Below, piece after piece: positions 17,589-25,408 of a DNA stretch of 64,000 nt (position 1 is the stretch's first letter; the number at the start of each line of letters is the position of its first letter). Under the pieces are notes generated by a model. It saw only the letters and a list, made by a program, of their open reading frames with translations, was not told the DNA's origin and did no database searches. A program made the position numbers and the translations under genes. Origin of the DNA: GWC2-45-44 sp041661665 (GTDB lineage Bacteria; Planctomycetota; Phycisphaerae; Sedimentisphaerales; UBA12454). The DNA lies in the NCBI GenBank assembly GCA_041661665.1, contig JBAZTW010000006.1, forward strand, positions 7,768-71,767. Direction: 5' to 3'.

Positions 17589-17795
17589 ATGACAGTTTTA
17601 CGAATAAACGGCGAAGACAAACATTTTGAAATACTGCCCGCAACACTGGCAAACCTGCTCGACCTTATGAAGGTTGATGCTGCGACTGTCGTTGCGGAAA
17701 TTGACGGACAAATTATTAAAAAAGACGATTTCGACTCGGCAAAACTTTCTGCCAGCCAGAAAATTGAACTGATTAGATTGGTCGGAGGCGGCTGA
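17589..17795 (+). CDS. thiS: Sulfur carrier protein ThiS
   Basis: 68 residues with the ubiquitin-like fold pattern (VLRINGEDKHFE at the start, TVVAEIDGQII in the middle) and the essential C-terminal Gly-Gly (LVGGG; one more Gly than usual). The terminal Gly becomes a thiocarboxylate that gives sulfur to the thiazole ring. Its stop codon is one base from the thiG start. Confidence 0.93.
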   Translation: MTVLRINGEDKHFEILPATLANLLDLMKVDAATVVAEIDGQIIKKDDFDSAKLSASQKIELIRLVGGG

Positions 17796-17796
17796 T

Positions 17797-18570
17797 ATGA
17801 ATGACAAACTAATTATAGCAGGCAAAGAATTTGACAGTCGATTGTTCATCGGCACTGGCAAATTCGCTTCAAACAAAATTATGGCTGACGCGATTGAGGC
17901 ATCCGGCACGCAGATGGTAACAGTTGCGCTTCGGCGGGTGGATATCGAAAATCCAAACGACAATATGCTTGCCGCCATTGACCGCAAAAAATATCTGCTC
18001 CTGCCGAATACCTCCGGTGCAAGAAACGCAGATGAAGCAGTAAGGCTGGCAAGACTGGCAAGAGCTGCAACAGGCATAACCTGGCTAAAACTCGAAGTTA
18101 CGCCGGACCCGTATTATCTTCTGCCCGACCCTGTCGAAACCTTAAAGGCCGCCGAAATTCTTGTTAAGGAAGGCTTTGTCGTTTTGCCTTATATAAACGC
18201 CGACCCCGTGCTTGCGAAAAAATTGCAGGATGCAGGTGTCGCGACTGTAATGCCGCTGGCTTCGCCGATTGGCTCAAATCAGGGATTGAAAACAAAATCC
18301 GCGATAGAAATAATTATCGCCCAGGCGACAGTGCCTGTGATTGTTGATGCCGGCTTGGGAATGCCCTCTCACGCTGCCGAGGCAATGGAAATGGGCGCTG
18401 ATGCCGTGCTTGTTAATACCGCAATCGCCGCGGCAAAAAATCCCGTGCAAATGGCTGATGCCTTTAAAAAGGCCGTTCAGGCCGGTCGTCAGGCTTTTCT
18501 TGCAGGCGGCGCCGAAGTAAAACAGCAGGCCGACGCCTCAAGTCCGCTGACAGGTTTTTTAAGAGAATAA
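17797..18570 (+). CDS. thiG: Thiazole synthase
   Basis: 257 residues, TIM barrel. Joins deoxyxylulose phosphate, dehydroglycine and the ThiS thiocarboxylate to the thiazole phosphate. Typical motifs are SRLFIGTGKFAS at the start, WLKLEVTPDPYYLLPD (the Lys about residue 97 forms the imine with the sugar), VMPLASPIGSNQGL, and the phosphate site DAGLGMPSHAAEAMEMGADAVL. C-terminal AEVKQQADASSPLTGF is also conserved. Directly follows thiS. Confidence 0.96.
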   Translation: MNDKLIIAGKEFDSRLFIGTGKFASNKIMADAIEASGTQMVTVALRRVDIENPNDNMLAAIDRKKYLLLPNTSGARNADEAVRLARLARAATGITWLKLEVTPDPYYLLPDPVETLKAAEILVKEGFVVLPYINADPVLAKKLQDAGVATVMPLASPIGSNQGLKTKSAIEIIIAQATVPVIVDAGLGMPSHAAEAMEMGADAVLVNTAIAAAKNPVQMADAFKKAVQAGRQAFLAGGAEVKQQADASSPLTGFLRE

Positions 18571-18590
18571 AATAATTTTTAAAAAAGTTA

Positions 18591-18621
18591 GTTAGCCCCC
18601 AGCTTTATGCTGGGGGTTCGT
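18591..18621 (+). repeat. TTAG-hairpin element, TTTAT loop class
   Basis: TTAG then arms CCCCCAGC and GCTGGGGG around TTTAT, then TTCGT. Fills the gap between thiG and thiH, ending seven bases before the thiH ATG. Confidence 0.75.
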
Positions 18622-18627
18622 AAAAAA

Positions 18628-19767
18628 ATGAAAATTTTTCAAAATATACTCGCACAAGTCGGCCTCGACCATTACAACGCCGACCTGATTGATGCAATAG
18701 AAAAAACAACATCGGTCGATGTTGAAAAAGCGTTGGCTGATAAACCCGGCTACAACCTGCGCAAACTTGTCGCACTGATTTCGCCCGCAGCGGAAAAATA
18801 TCTCGAACAAATGGCGCAAAAGGCACAGCAAATCACCCGGCAGAGATTCGGAAACACAATTCAGCTTTACGCGCCGTTGTACGTCTCAAACTTTTGTGTC
18901 AATAGCTGCCCATATTGTGCGTTCAATATAAAAAGCAAATTCACGCCGAGCAGGTTGACCATTGAGCAGGCCTGTAAAGAGGCGGATATTCTCGCTTCTG
19001 AAGGTTTCAGACATCTTCTGCTGGTAAGCGGCGAAGACAAAAAATTTGTAACAACAGATTATCTTTCCGCGCTTGCCGCGGAATTACGCAAAAAATTCAG
19101 TTCAATTTCAATAGAAATTTATCCCGTTGACCAGAGCAATTACGAAAAACTTTTCGCTTCAGGCATTGACAGTATCGCGCTCTATCAGGAAACTTACGAC
19201 CGCGACGACTATAAGAAATTTCATACCGCAGGCCCGAAAGCAGATTACGATTATCGCCTGCAAACTCTCGAAAGGGCAGGAAATGCCGGTTTCCGCAGCC
19301 TTGGCCTCGGCTTCCTGATAGGCCTCAGCGATTGGCGAATGCAAACGCTCGCTCTGGCAGAGCATGCCGGTTTCCTGATGAAAAAATACTGGCAGAGCAG
19401 GGTGTCATTTTCGTTTCCGAGAATGAGACCCGCGGAAAATGTGAACCAGAATATGTTTCGCTATATGATAACAGATAGTCAGCTTGTTCAGATGATGGCC
19501 GCTTTGCGGTTGTGTTTCTCTGATGCCGAGATTGTTTTTTCGACGCGTGAGAATGCACAATTCAGAGACAACGTTTCAAAAATCTGCATAACTCGAATGA
19601 GTGCGGGCAGCAAAACAAATCCGGGCGGTTATGCTGATGATTTCGCTGTCGAGCAATTTGAAGTTGCCGATGACCGAAGCCCCGCCGAAGTCGCGGCGAT
19701 GCTCAAAAGCTGCGGCCTTGAACCTGTTTGGAAAGACTGGGACATCGCTTTTAATTCCGGTTTCTAA
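18628..19767 (+). CDS. thiH: 2-iminoacetate synthase ThiH, radical SAM
   Basis: 379 residues from ATG at 18628; the upstream ATG at 18607 lies inside a hairpin repeat and is rejected. Splits tyrosine to dehydroglycine for ThiG under low oxygen, which points to anaerobic thiazole synthesis (no thiO here). The cluster motif is CVNSCPYC (about residues 91-98). YETYDRDDYKKFH and LGLGFLIGLSDWR are typical ThiH sequences, as is the C-terminal RMSAGSKTNPGGY. Last gene of the unit; thiC and thiE are not in the window. Confidence 0.95.
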   Translation: MKIFQNILAQVGLDHYNADLIDAIEKTTSVDVEKALADKPGYNLRKLVALISPAAEKYLEQMAQKAQQITRQRFGNTIQLYAPLYVSNFCVNSCPYCAFNIKSKFTPSRLTIEQACKEADILASEGFRHLLLVSGEDKKFVTTDYLSALAAELRKKFSSISIEIYPVDQSNYEKLFASGIDSIALYQETYDRDDYKKFHTAGPKADYDYRLQTLERAGNAGFRSLGLGFLIGLSDWRMQTLALAEHAGFLMKKYWQSRVSFSFPRMRPAENVNQNMFRYMITDSQLVQMMAALRLCFSDAEIVFSTRENAQFRDNVSKICITRMSAGSKTNPGGYADDFAVEQFEVADDRSPAEVAAMLKSCGLEPVWKDWDIAFNSGF

Positions 19768-19771
19768 TTCA

Positions 19772-20470
19772 TTATCGCGCGGTATAAATCATATACAGGC
19801 CGGCGACAAGAACAAGTATGCCGCAAATTTTCTTGAGGATTACCGCCCCTTTTGATTTTTCATTCCAGTTGAGATAATGTTCAATAAACTCCGTGAATGT
19901 GCCTGCCAGAACAATTACTGAACAGTGGCCTATACCATACGCGACTAAAAGTAAAATACCGTAAGCGATATTGGTTGATGCTACTTTGAATGTAACCGCC
20001 AGCATCGGCGCCATATAGGCGAATGTGCAGGGACCGATTGCGATGCCGAAAATGAGGCCGAGAATAAACGCTGCGAACAGGCCTTTGCGTTTCATACCCA
20101 CCTGGCCTTTGCCGGAAAACGGCATTGGTATCACGTCAAGCAGATGAAGGCCTACGAGAAAGAAAATCGCAGCGACAAAATAATTTCCCCATTTGCCGAT
20201 GTCGCCCAGCATTCGCCCCACTGCTGCGGTAATTACGCCGATTATGCCGATAGTGATTAAAATACCGACCGCGAATAATGTTGAAATCCAAAACGCGCGC
20301 CTGGTTGAGATTTTGCCCTGCTCATCAATAAAGCCGACAATTAGCGGAATGCTCGCCAAATGACAGGGGCTAAGCAATATACTCAAGATACCCCAAATAA
20401 ACGAAGCGGCTAATGCTACGGCGGCAGCGCCTTCAACAGCGTGAGTAAGATTTTCAAATAATTGCTGCAT
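19772..20470 (-). CDS. CcdA/DsbD-type transmembrane thiol transporter
   Basis: 232 residues with six to seven hydrophobic helices. The two redox cysteines are C36 (LLSPCHLASIP) and C148 (IAIGPCTFAYMAP), the pair that moves electrons from cytoplasmic thioredoxin across the membrane in the CcdA family. It is the last gene of the ars-like operon and abuts the start of the periplasmic thioredoxin gene upstream, so it probably keeps that protein reduced. No fused soluble domains, so it relies on the separate thioredoxins of this operon. Confidence 0.9.
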   Translation of the reverse strand: MQQLFENLTHAVEGAAAVALAASFIWGILSILLSPCHLASIPLIVGFIDEQGKISTRRAFWISTLFAVGILITIGIIGVITAAVGRMLGDIGKWGNYFVAAIFFLVGLHLLDVIPMPFSGKGQVGMKRKGLFAAFILGLIFGIAIGPCTFAYMAPMLAVTFKVASTNIAYGILLLVAYGIGHCSVIVLAGTFTEFIEHYLNWNEKSKGAVILKKICGILVLVAGLYMIYTAR

Positions 20471-21394
20471 TTATTTGACTCCCATTTCGGTAAGTTTCTT
20501 TTCTATTTCAGCCTGAAGATAGAAGCCGGTATGTCTGAAAATTTCTTTGCCGTCTTTATCGAAAAACACCTGTACCGGAATAGACTGAACACCGTAACGA
20601 CTTGCGAGAATTTCTTCCTCTTTAACATGAACAAACAGAACATTGGCTTTGCCGGCATATTTTTCTTTGAGAGTTACCAAAATCGGCGCCATCATATCGC
20701 AAGGTCGGCAGCCGGCAGCGCCAAAATCAACAACCGACGGCTTGCCGCTGGCACGGGCCCTATCGACAGGATTATCTTTTGCCGACACCGCTTGTGCCGC
20801 AACCCATACGGAAGAAACTTCGATAGGTAATTTTTTGCCAAGTGTTTTTATGTACTCACCAACGGCCTTTTGCTGCTTTTGTGAGAGAACATATTGTTTT
20901 ATCTGGTCTTTCATCGTATCCAAAGCCGCCCCGCCGCAGGCATCCTTGTTCTCTTCGTAAAACTGCTTTATTTCCGCATCCGTTACAGTTATTGACTTTA
21001 CAACTTTTTCAAAATAAGCCTGAATAACCTCATTGTCGGGTTTGCCCGCAAGGTCTGTTCTATTACTATCTGCCGCATCCTTCTTGGCAATGGCAAGCAG
21101 TATCTTCCCGGTGGTGATTTGCTCGACTAAAAAGATTTCGTTCTTTTTAAGCTGCGTCTGAGTGTTTTGAGGAGCTTTGGCAATCTCATTGGCCGCGTCA
21201 GCAGCGCTGACATTCACATCGGCGGATTTAACAAGCACTCCCGTCGGAAGTTTTGCTAATTTGGCATAAGCCAAACATCCTGATGCCAGACCGGGGTATT
21301 TTTCATTTAAAGTGATTGCGTTTGGTTCTGCCGCCCAGACAATTGAAGCCAGGCAAGCGATAATCATAGCTGAAATAATTTTCTCTGTTTTCAT
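20471..21394 (-). CDS. Exported thioredoxin-fold protein with SurA-like helical N-domain
   Basis: 307 residues. Cleavable signal peptide (about 1-21, ending VWAAE). Residues about 60-190 look like a SurA/parvulin-type helical chaperone region with a putative cleft (VTDAEIKQFYEENKDACGG), then a thioredoxin domain with redox motif CRPC at 229-232 and cis-Pro in SIPVQVFF. Domain order chaperone plus thioredoxin is unusual. It is placed between a second thioredoxin and CcdA, consistent with a periplasmic thiol relay. Which substrate it reduces is unknown. Confidence 0.85.
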   Translation of the reverse strand: MKTEKIISAMIIACLASIVWAAEPNAITLNEKYPGLASGCLAYAKLAKLPTGVLVKSADVNVSAADAANEIAKAPQNTQTQLKKNEIFLVEQITTGKILLAIAKKDAADSNRTDLAGKPDNEVIQAYFEKVVKSITVTDAEIKQFYEENKDACGGAALDTMKDQIKQYVLSQKQQKAVGEYIKTLGKKLPIEVSSVWVAAQAVSAKDNPVDRARASGKPSVVDFGAAGCRPCDMMAPILVTLKEKYAGKANVLFVHVKEEEILASRYGVQSIPVQVFFDKDGKEIFRHTGFYLQAEIEKKLTEMGVK

Positions 21395-21405
21395 ATTAAT
21401 CCTTT

Positions 21406-21939
21406 TTATTTATTAAATTCAAAGCCTAATTTTTTCCATTTAGCCAAAATATCTTTTTTTGCGAAAAAACCTTCATGGCGGAAAAGTTCTTTATCGTTAG
21501 CGTCGATGAAAATCTGTGTCGGAATAACTCTGATGCCGAATTTCCGCCCAACAGTCGGGTCTTGCCATACATCATAAAATTCCGTCTGCAATTTACCCGC
21601 ACACTCTTTTTTCAATTCCTCAATAATCGGCGCCATCATTTTGCAGGGTATACATTTATCCGAGCCAAGTTCAATCATTCGCGGCAGTTTTTTGGGTTCC
21701 GCCGTACTCGCCGCAGGAGCAGGCTCAACAACATTTACCGTCATTACAAGCGGAGCATTGTTCGGCTCAATTGCCGTTACAGTAGACACATTAACATCAT
21801 TTGCTTCATAATTTTTTTTTGTCGCAGAGGTCGTAATTGGTTTTGACAATCCCTTGTTTTCAGCCTTTTTAAGCACCACAACAGCAACAACCGCCGATGC
21901 GAGAATCAGCACGATGACAATTTTCCAGATATTTCTCAT
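21406..21939 (-). CDS. Membrane-anchored thioredoxin
   Basis: 177 residues with an uncleaved N-terminal anchor (about 5-23) followed by a linker rich in Asn, Pro and Ala, then a thioredoxin domain with redox motif CIPC at 96-99 and cis-Pro in RVIPTQIF. It faces the periplasm. The start codon overlaps the end of the preceding small thioredoxin gene by four bases, so the two are coupled. Confidence 0.88.
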   Translation of the reverse strand: MRNIWKIVIVLILASAVVAVVVLKKAENKGLSKPITTSATKKNYEANDVNVSTVTAIEPNNAPLVMTVNVVEPAPAASTAEPKKLPRMIELGSDKCIPCKMMAPIIEELKKECAGKLQTEFYDVWQDPTVGRKFGIRVIPTQIFIDANDKELFRHEGFFAKKDILAKWKKLGFEFNK

Positions 21940-22184
21940 TTAATCATTTCCTTTAGTTCTTCGATTGCAGGTACTTTGCCCGCCACTTTTACTTTACCGT
22001 TCACGACCAAAGCAGGCGTTACCATAACACCAAATTTCATTATATCAGCAATTTTGGTTATCTTTTCCAATTCATATTCTATGCCAAGTTCTTTTGCCGC
22101 CTGCTCGGCGCACTCGGCAAGTTTTTTGCATTTGGGACAACCCGTTCCAAGTATCTGAATTTTTTTCATTTCCATCTCTTTCAT
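21936..22184 (-). CDS. Small thioredoxin-like redox-active disulfide protein
   Basis: 82 residues, a minimal thioredoxin/glutaredoxin fold of the archaeal-type family that accompanies COG0701 permeases. Redox motif CPKC at C16/C19 (LGTGCPKC), cis-Pro in VMVTPALVVNGKV. Cytoplasmic, no signal peptide. The ATG follows directly on the acr3 stop codon; an in-frame ATG five codons later is an alternative start. It may reduce the permease or pass electrons to CcdA. Confidence 0.88.
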   Translation of the reverse strand: MKEMEMKKIQILGTGCPKCKKLAECAEQAAKELGIEYELEKITKIADIMKFGVMVTPALVVNGKVKVAGKVPAIEELKEMIK

Positions 22185-23234
22185 TTAAGCAAAGTATTTT
22201 TTTCTTATCCAAAGACTGACATTCACCAAACCAATCAACGCGGGCACTTCCACCAGCGGGCCGATAACGGCAGCAAATGCCTGACCCGAATCAATGCCGA
22301 AAACCGCCACCGCAACAGCAATAGCCAACTCAAAATTATTGCTGGCCGCGGTGAATGACAATGTCGCAGATTGAGAATAATTCGCTCCGGCCTTTGCGCT
22401 GATAAAAAATGTAATAAAAAACATCACAACAAAATAAATCAGCAGCGGCACTGCGATGCGAAGCACGTCAAATGGCAGGGAAACAATAAATTTCCCCTTG
22501 AGGCTGAACATAACAAGAATCGTAAAAAGCAGTGATATCAGCGTAATGGGGCTTATCTTTGGTATAAATTTGCTGTTGTACCAATCCTTGCCCTTCAGTT
22601 TAATAAAAGTAAATCGCGTTATCATTCCAGCTATAAATGGAATTCCCAAATAGATGAATACGCTTTTTGCAATTTGCGCAATGCTTATATTTACAACCGC
22701 CCCCTTCAATCCAACCATCGGCGGCAGAACGGTAATGAAAATATAAGCGTAAACAGAGAAAAATAAAACCTGGAATATCGAATTAAACGCTACCAGCCCT
22801 GCTGCGTATTCGCTGTCGCCATCGGCAAGGTCGTTCCATACAATCACCATCGCGATACAGCGGGCAAGGCCTATCATAATCAGGCCGACCATATACGCTG
22901 GATAATTTCGCAAAAACAAAATCGCCAATACAAACATCAGAACCGGCCCGATTACCCAGTTCTGCACCAATGACAGGCCGAGAACTTTATAATTTTTGAA
23001 AACTTTGCCAAGCTCTTCATATTTGACCTTCGCCAATGGCGGATACATCATCAGTATCAAACCAATAGCGATTGGAATATTTGTTGTGTCATACTGGAAA
23101 GCATTCCAGAATTTTACAATTGGCGGATAAAGCCAGCCTGCCCCAACGCCGATGAACATCGCTAAAAAAATCCACAGCGTTAAAAACCTGTCAAGAAACG
23201 ATAGCTTTTTTGTTATTTCAAAATTCATATTCAT
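22185..23234 (-). CDS. acr3: Arsenite efflux permease, ACR3 family
   Basis: 349 residues with about ten transmembrane helices. Diagnostic ACR3 sequences: SFLDRFLTLWIFLAMFIGVGAGW at the start, the conserved Cys in LARCIAMVIVWNDLADGD, and FNSIFQVLFFSVYAY. Exports arsenite using the proton gradient. Start codon overlaps the end of the upstream permease gene by four bases. Confidence 0.95.
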   Translation of the reverse strand: MNMNFEITKKLSFLDRFLTLWIFLAMFIGVGAGWLYPPIVKFWNAFQYDTTNIPIAIGLILMMYPPLAKVKYEELGKVFKNYKVLGLSLVQNWVIGPVLMFVLAILFLRNYPAYMVGLIMIGLARCIAMVIVWNDLADGDSEYAAGLVAFNSIFQVLFFSVYAYIFITVLPPMVGLKGAVVNISIAQIAKSVFIYLGIPFIAGMITRFTFIKLKGKDWYNSKFIPKISPITLISLLFTILVMFSLKGKFIVSLPFDVLRIAVPLLIYFVVMFFITFFISAKAGANYSQSATLSFTAASNNFELAIAVAVAVFGIDSGQAFAAVIGPLVEVPALIGLVNVSLWIRKKYFA

Positions 23235-24250
23235 AGCACCAAATTAAAAATATATCCGACGATTATTATTCCAACTGCAACGATGCCGAAGAATATAAAA
23301 ACCAAACGCGGTTTCAAAATATTTCGCAGAATAATCGCTTCAGGCAGCGACAGGCCTATAACTGCCATCATAAACGCCAAAACTGTCCCCAACGCCGCGC
23401 CTTTTTCAAGCAAAGCCTTGACAACTGGAATTATGCCTGCGGCATTTGAATACATCGGCACGCCGAGCAAAACCGCAAGCGGCACAGACCACCACGCGTC
23501 TTTACCCATAAACGATGCCAGAAAATCTTCTGGCACATATCCGTGTATGCCCGAGCCGACCGCTATGCCAAGCACAACATAAATCCAGACTTTTTTGACA
23601 ATATCGCGAACAGCAGTCAAACCGAAATAAATCCTGTTATCCCAATTTATTGTCTGCTCAACTGTTTCTGTAATTTGCGTCTCAAATACCCACGGCTCAA
23701 TATACTTTTCCAATTTCATTTTGCCCAGAATCCAGCCTGCCGTTATCGCAATCAACAAACCAACGCCAACATACAAACCTGCAACCTTCCAGCCGAACAT
23801 CCCGAAAAGCAGAACCAGCGCAATTTCGTTTATCATCGGAGCTGAAATCAAAAACGAAAATGTTACACCCAAAGGCACACTTGCCGTTACAAAACCGACA
23901 AATAAGGGAACTGCTGAACAGGTGCAAAATGGCGTTACTATGCCTAAAAGAGCGGCCAATATATTACCGAGAAATTTTCTTTTAGAGCTTAAAATCCTGC
24001 GGGTTCTTTCGGGCGTGAAAAAGGAGCGGATAATACCGACCCCAAAAACAACTATCACAAGAAGCATTAAAACTTTTGGAGTTTCAAAAACAAAAAACTC
24101 AACTGCCGAACTGAGATGACCGCCTTTCGGCATTTTTAACAGAGAATATGTGAACCACTTTGCGAACGGCAGCAGATTTGAATAAATCAGCCACCACGCT
24201 GTAATTGCCGTTAAAAGCAAAATTATATTTTTAAAATTTTTCGTTTTCAT
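23231..24250 (-). CDS. COG0701 permease (ArsP-like, DUF318)
   Basis: 339 residues, about nine helices. The family mark is the Cys pair in TPFCTCSAVPLFVGF (C109 and C111) with a second half repeat (GVPMYSNAAGIIP) typical of this inverted-repeat permease. Characterised members export trivalent organoarsenicals (ArsP); others have unknown cargo. It is the first structural gene after arsR and overlaps both neighbours by four bases. Cys pair plus adjacent thioredoxin genes suggests its activity depends on thiol state, which is inference. Confidence 0.9.
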   Translation of the reverse strand: MKTKNFKNIILLLTAITAWWLIYSNLLPFAKWFTYSLLKMPKGGHLSSAVEFFVFETPKVLMLLVIVVFGVGIIRSFFTPERTRRILSSKRKFLGNILAALLGIVTPFCTCSAVPLFVGFVTASVPLGVTFSFLISAPMINEIALVLLFGMFGWKVAGLYVGVGLLIAITAGWILGKMKLEKYIEPWVFETQITETVEQTINWDNRIYFGLTAVRDIVKKVWIYVVLGIAVGSGIHGYVPEDFLASFMGKDAWWSVPLAVLLGVPMYSNAAGIIPVVKALLEKGAALGTVLAFMMAVIGLSLPEAIILRNILKPRLVFIFFGIVAVGIIIVGYIFNLVL

Positions 24251-24576
24251 AGAGCCTTAAGTAATTTTTCGCTGTCTTTGGCCTGAACTTTTAAACATTT
24301 TGTCAGACAGGAAAAGAAATCCATAATACAGGGAGCTTTAAGCTCATAAATCACATTCAGCCCGCGTTTCTTATAAGAGAGCACCCCCGCATTTACCATA
24401 ACCGAAAGATGACGGGATACATTTGAACGCTCAGAGCAGGCATACTTTGCGATATCACAGACACACTGCTCGCCGTCTTTCAAAAAATCCAGAATCGCCA
24501 CCCGCAAAGGATGAGCGAGAGCCTTCAAAACCTCCGCCTGTTTTTCATAAACTAATTTTTGATTTTTATCAGACAT
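24247..24576 (-). CDS. arsR: ArsR/SmtB-family metalloid repressor
   Basis: 109 residues. Winged helix with LKALAHPLRVAILDFLKDG, recognition region ERSNVSRHLSVMVNAGVL and wing KKRGLNVIYEL. The metalloid-binding cysteines appear as CVCDI (C38, C40), C47, and further ones near the C-terminus (CIMDFFSCLTKC), so a Cys3-type As(III) site is likely. First gene of the ars operon, with an inverted-repeat operator 13 bases upstream of its start; autorepression is expected. Confidence 0.95.
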   Translation of the reverse strand: MSDKNQKLVYEKQAEVLKALAHPLRVAILDFLKDGEQCVCDIAKYACSERSNVSRHLSVMVNAGVLSYKKRGLNVIYELKAPCIMDFFSCLTKCLKVQAKDSEKLLKAL

Positions 24577-24588
24577 CTCAATTTCCTT

Positions 24589-24624
24589 AATTTACTATAT
24601 GACAATATACTCACATAGTAAATT
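24589..24624. promoter_or_regulatory. Palindromic ArsR operator
   Basis: Perfect ten-base inverted repeat AATTTACTAT ... ATAGTAAATT separated by 16 bases, located just upstream of arsR. The arms are typical of the A/T-rich ArsR sites and may overlap the operon promoter. Remaining bases to 24837 show no gene; a plus frame at 24666-24848 has no support. Confidence 0.65.
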
Positions 24625-24837
24625 ATAAGTTCGCTAAAATCAAATAGATTTTTTGTGTCGTTTTATTGGTTATGGCTCTGGAAAGTCCGCATATAGAATT
24701 CATTTGCAAACTTATCCATTTTACATATACTTATCCGTTGATTGTTAACAAATTAGATTGGCCTCCGCCGTATGGCGGTCTCCACAATTTTGATATTTTA
24801 TTTTTGATTTTTGATTTTTTTTATAAGGGTTGCATAA

Positions 24838-25302
24838 ATGGGCGATGAAAAAAAAACCGATTTGAAAAAAGTTAAGGAATTAGTCGATTTAATGATTGAA
24901 AACGACCTTGTTGAGGTCGAAATCGCGGATGGCGACAGCAAAATCCATCTCAAACGCCCCGGCCATTCACAGCCGCAGTTCACGGCAGCGCCGATGCAAT
25001 ACGCACAAACCCCAGCAGCGGCTCCGACAGCGGCCCCGCAGGCAGTGCCGGCAGCAGACAATCTAATTGACATTCCATCGCCAATCATCGGAACATTTTA
25101 CGCAGCTCCAAGTCCTGATTCGCCTCCATTCGTCAAAGTCGGCGACCGCGTAAATCCAGATACCGTTGTTTGCATCATCGAGGCGATGAAGGTGATGAAC
25201 GAAATAAAAGCTGAAAAGAGCGGCACAATTGAAAAAATTATGGTTACAAACGGCCAGGCCGTCGAATTCAATCAGTCGCTTTTCAAAATCAAGCCGGACT
25301 AA
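24838..25302 (+). CDS. accB: Biotin carboxyl carrier protein of acetyl-CoA carboxylase
   Basis: 154 residues. N-terminal helix, a Pro/Ala-rich swinging linker (about 50-75), then the biotinyl domain with the biotinylation motif EAMKVMNE, target K118. It carries CO2 between the biotin carboxylase and transferase in fatty acid synthesis. accC follows after 106 bases that contain a hairpin and a TCTTCAA heptad repeat. Confidence 0.96.
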   Translation: MGDEKKTDLKKVKELVDLMIENDLVEVEIADGDSKIHLKRPGHSQPQFTAAPMQYAQTPAAAPTAAPQAVPAADNLIDIPSPIIGTFYAAPSPDSPPFVKVGDRVNPDTVVCIIEAMKVMNEIKAEKSGTIEKIMVTNGQAVEFNQSLFKIKPD

Positions 25303-25335
25303 AGAATGAAATTTGAAGAATTATTTTTGAAACAG

Positions 25336-25395
25336 CTTCGCCACAGGCGAATTCGCAAATTTTCAATCTTCAATCTTCAATCTTCAATTATTTGA
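25336..25395. repeat. Hairpin plus TCTTCAA tandem heptads between accB and accC
   Basis: Arms TTCGCC and GGCGAA (25336-25355) belong to the CAT-CG hairpin family; then three tandem TCTTCAA units run to about 25390. Confidence 0.55.
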
Positions 25396-25408
25396 TTTCA
25401 GGAATACT

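Noticed and set aside
25360..25395. TCTTCAA tandem units as a CRISPR-like array
   Set aside because: Units are seven bases with no spacers; simple repeat only.
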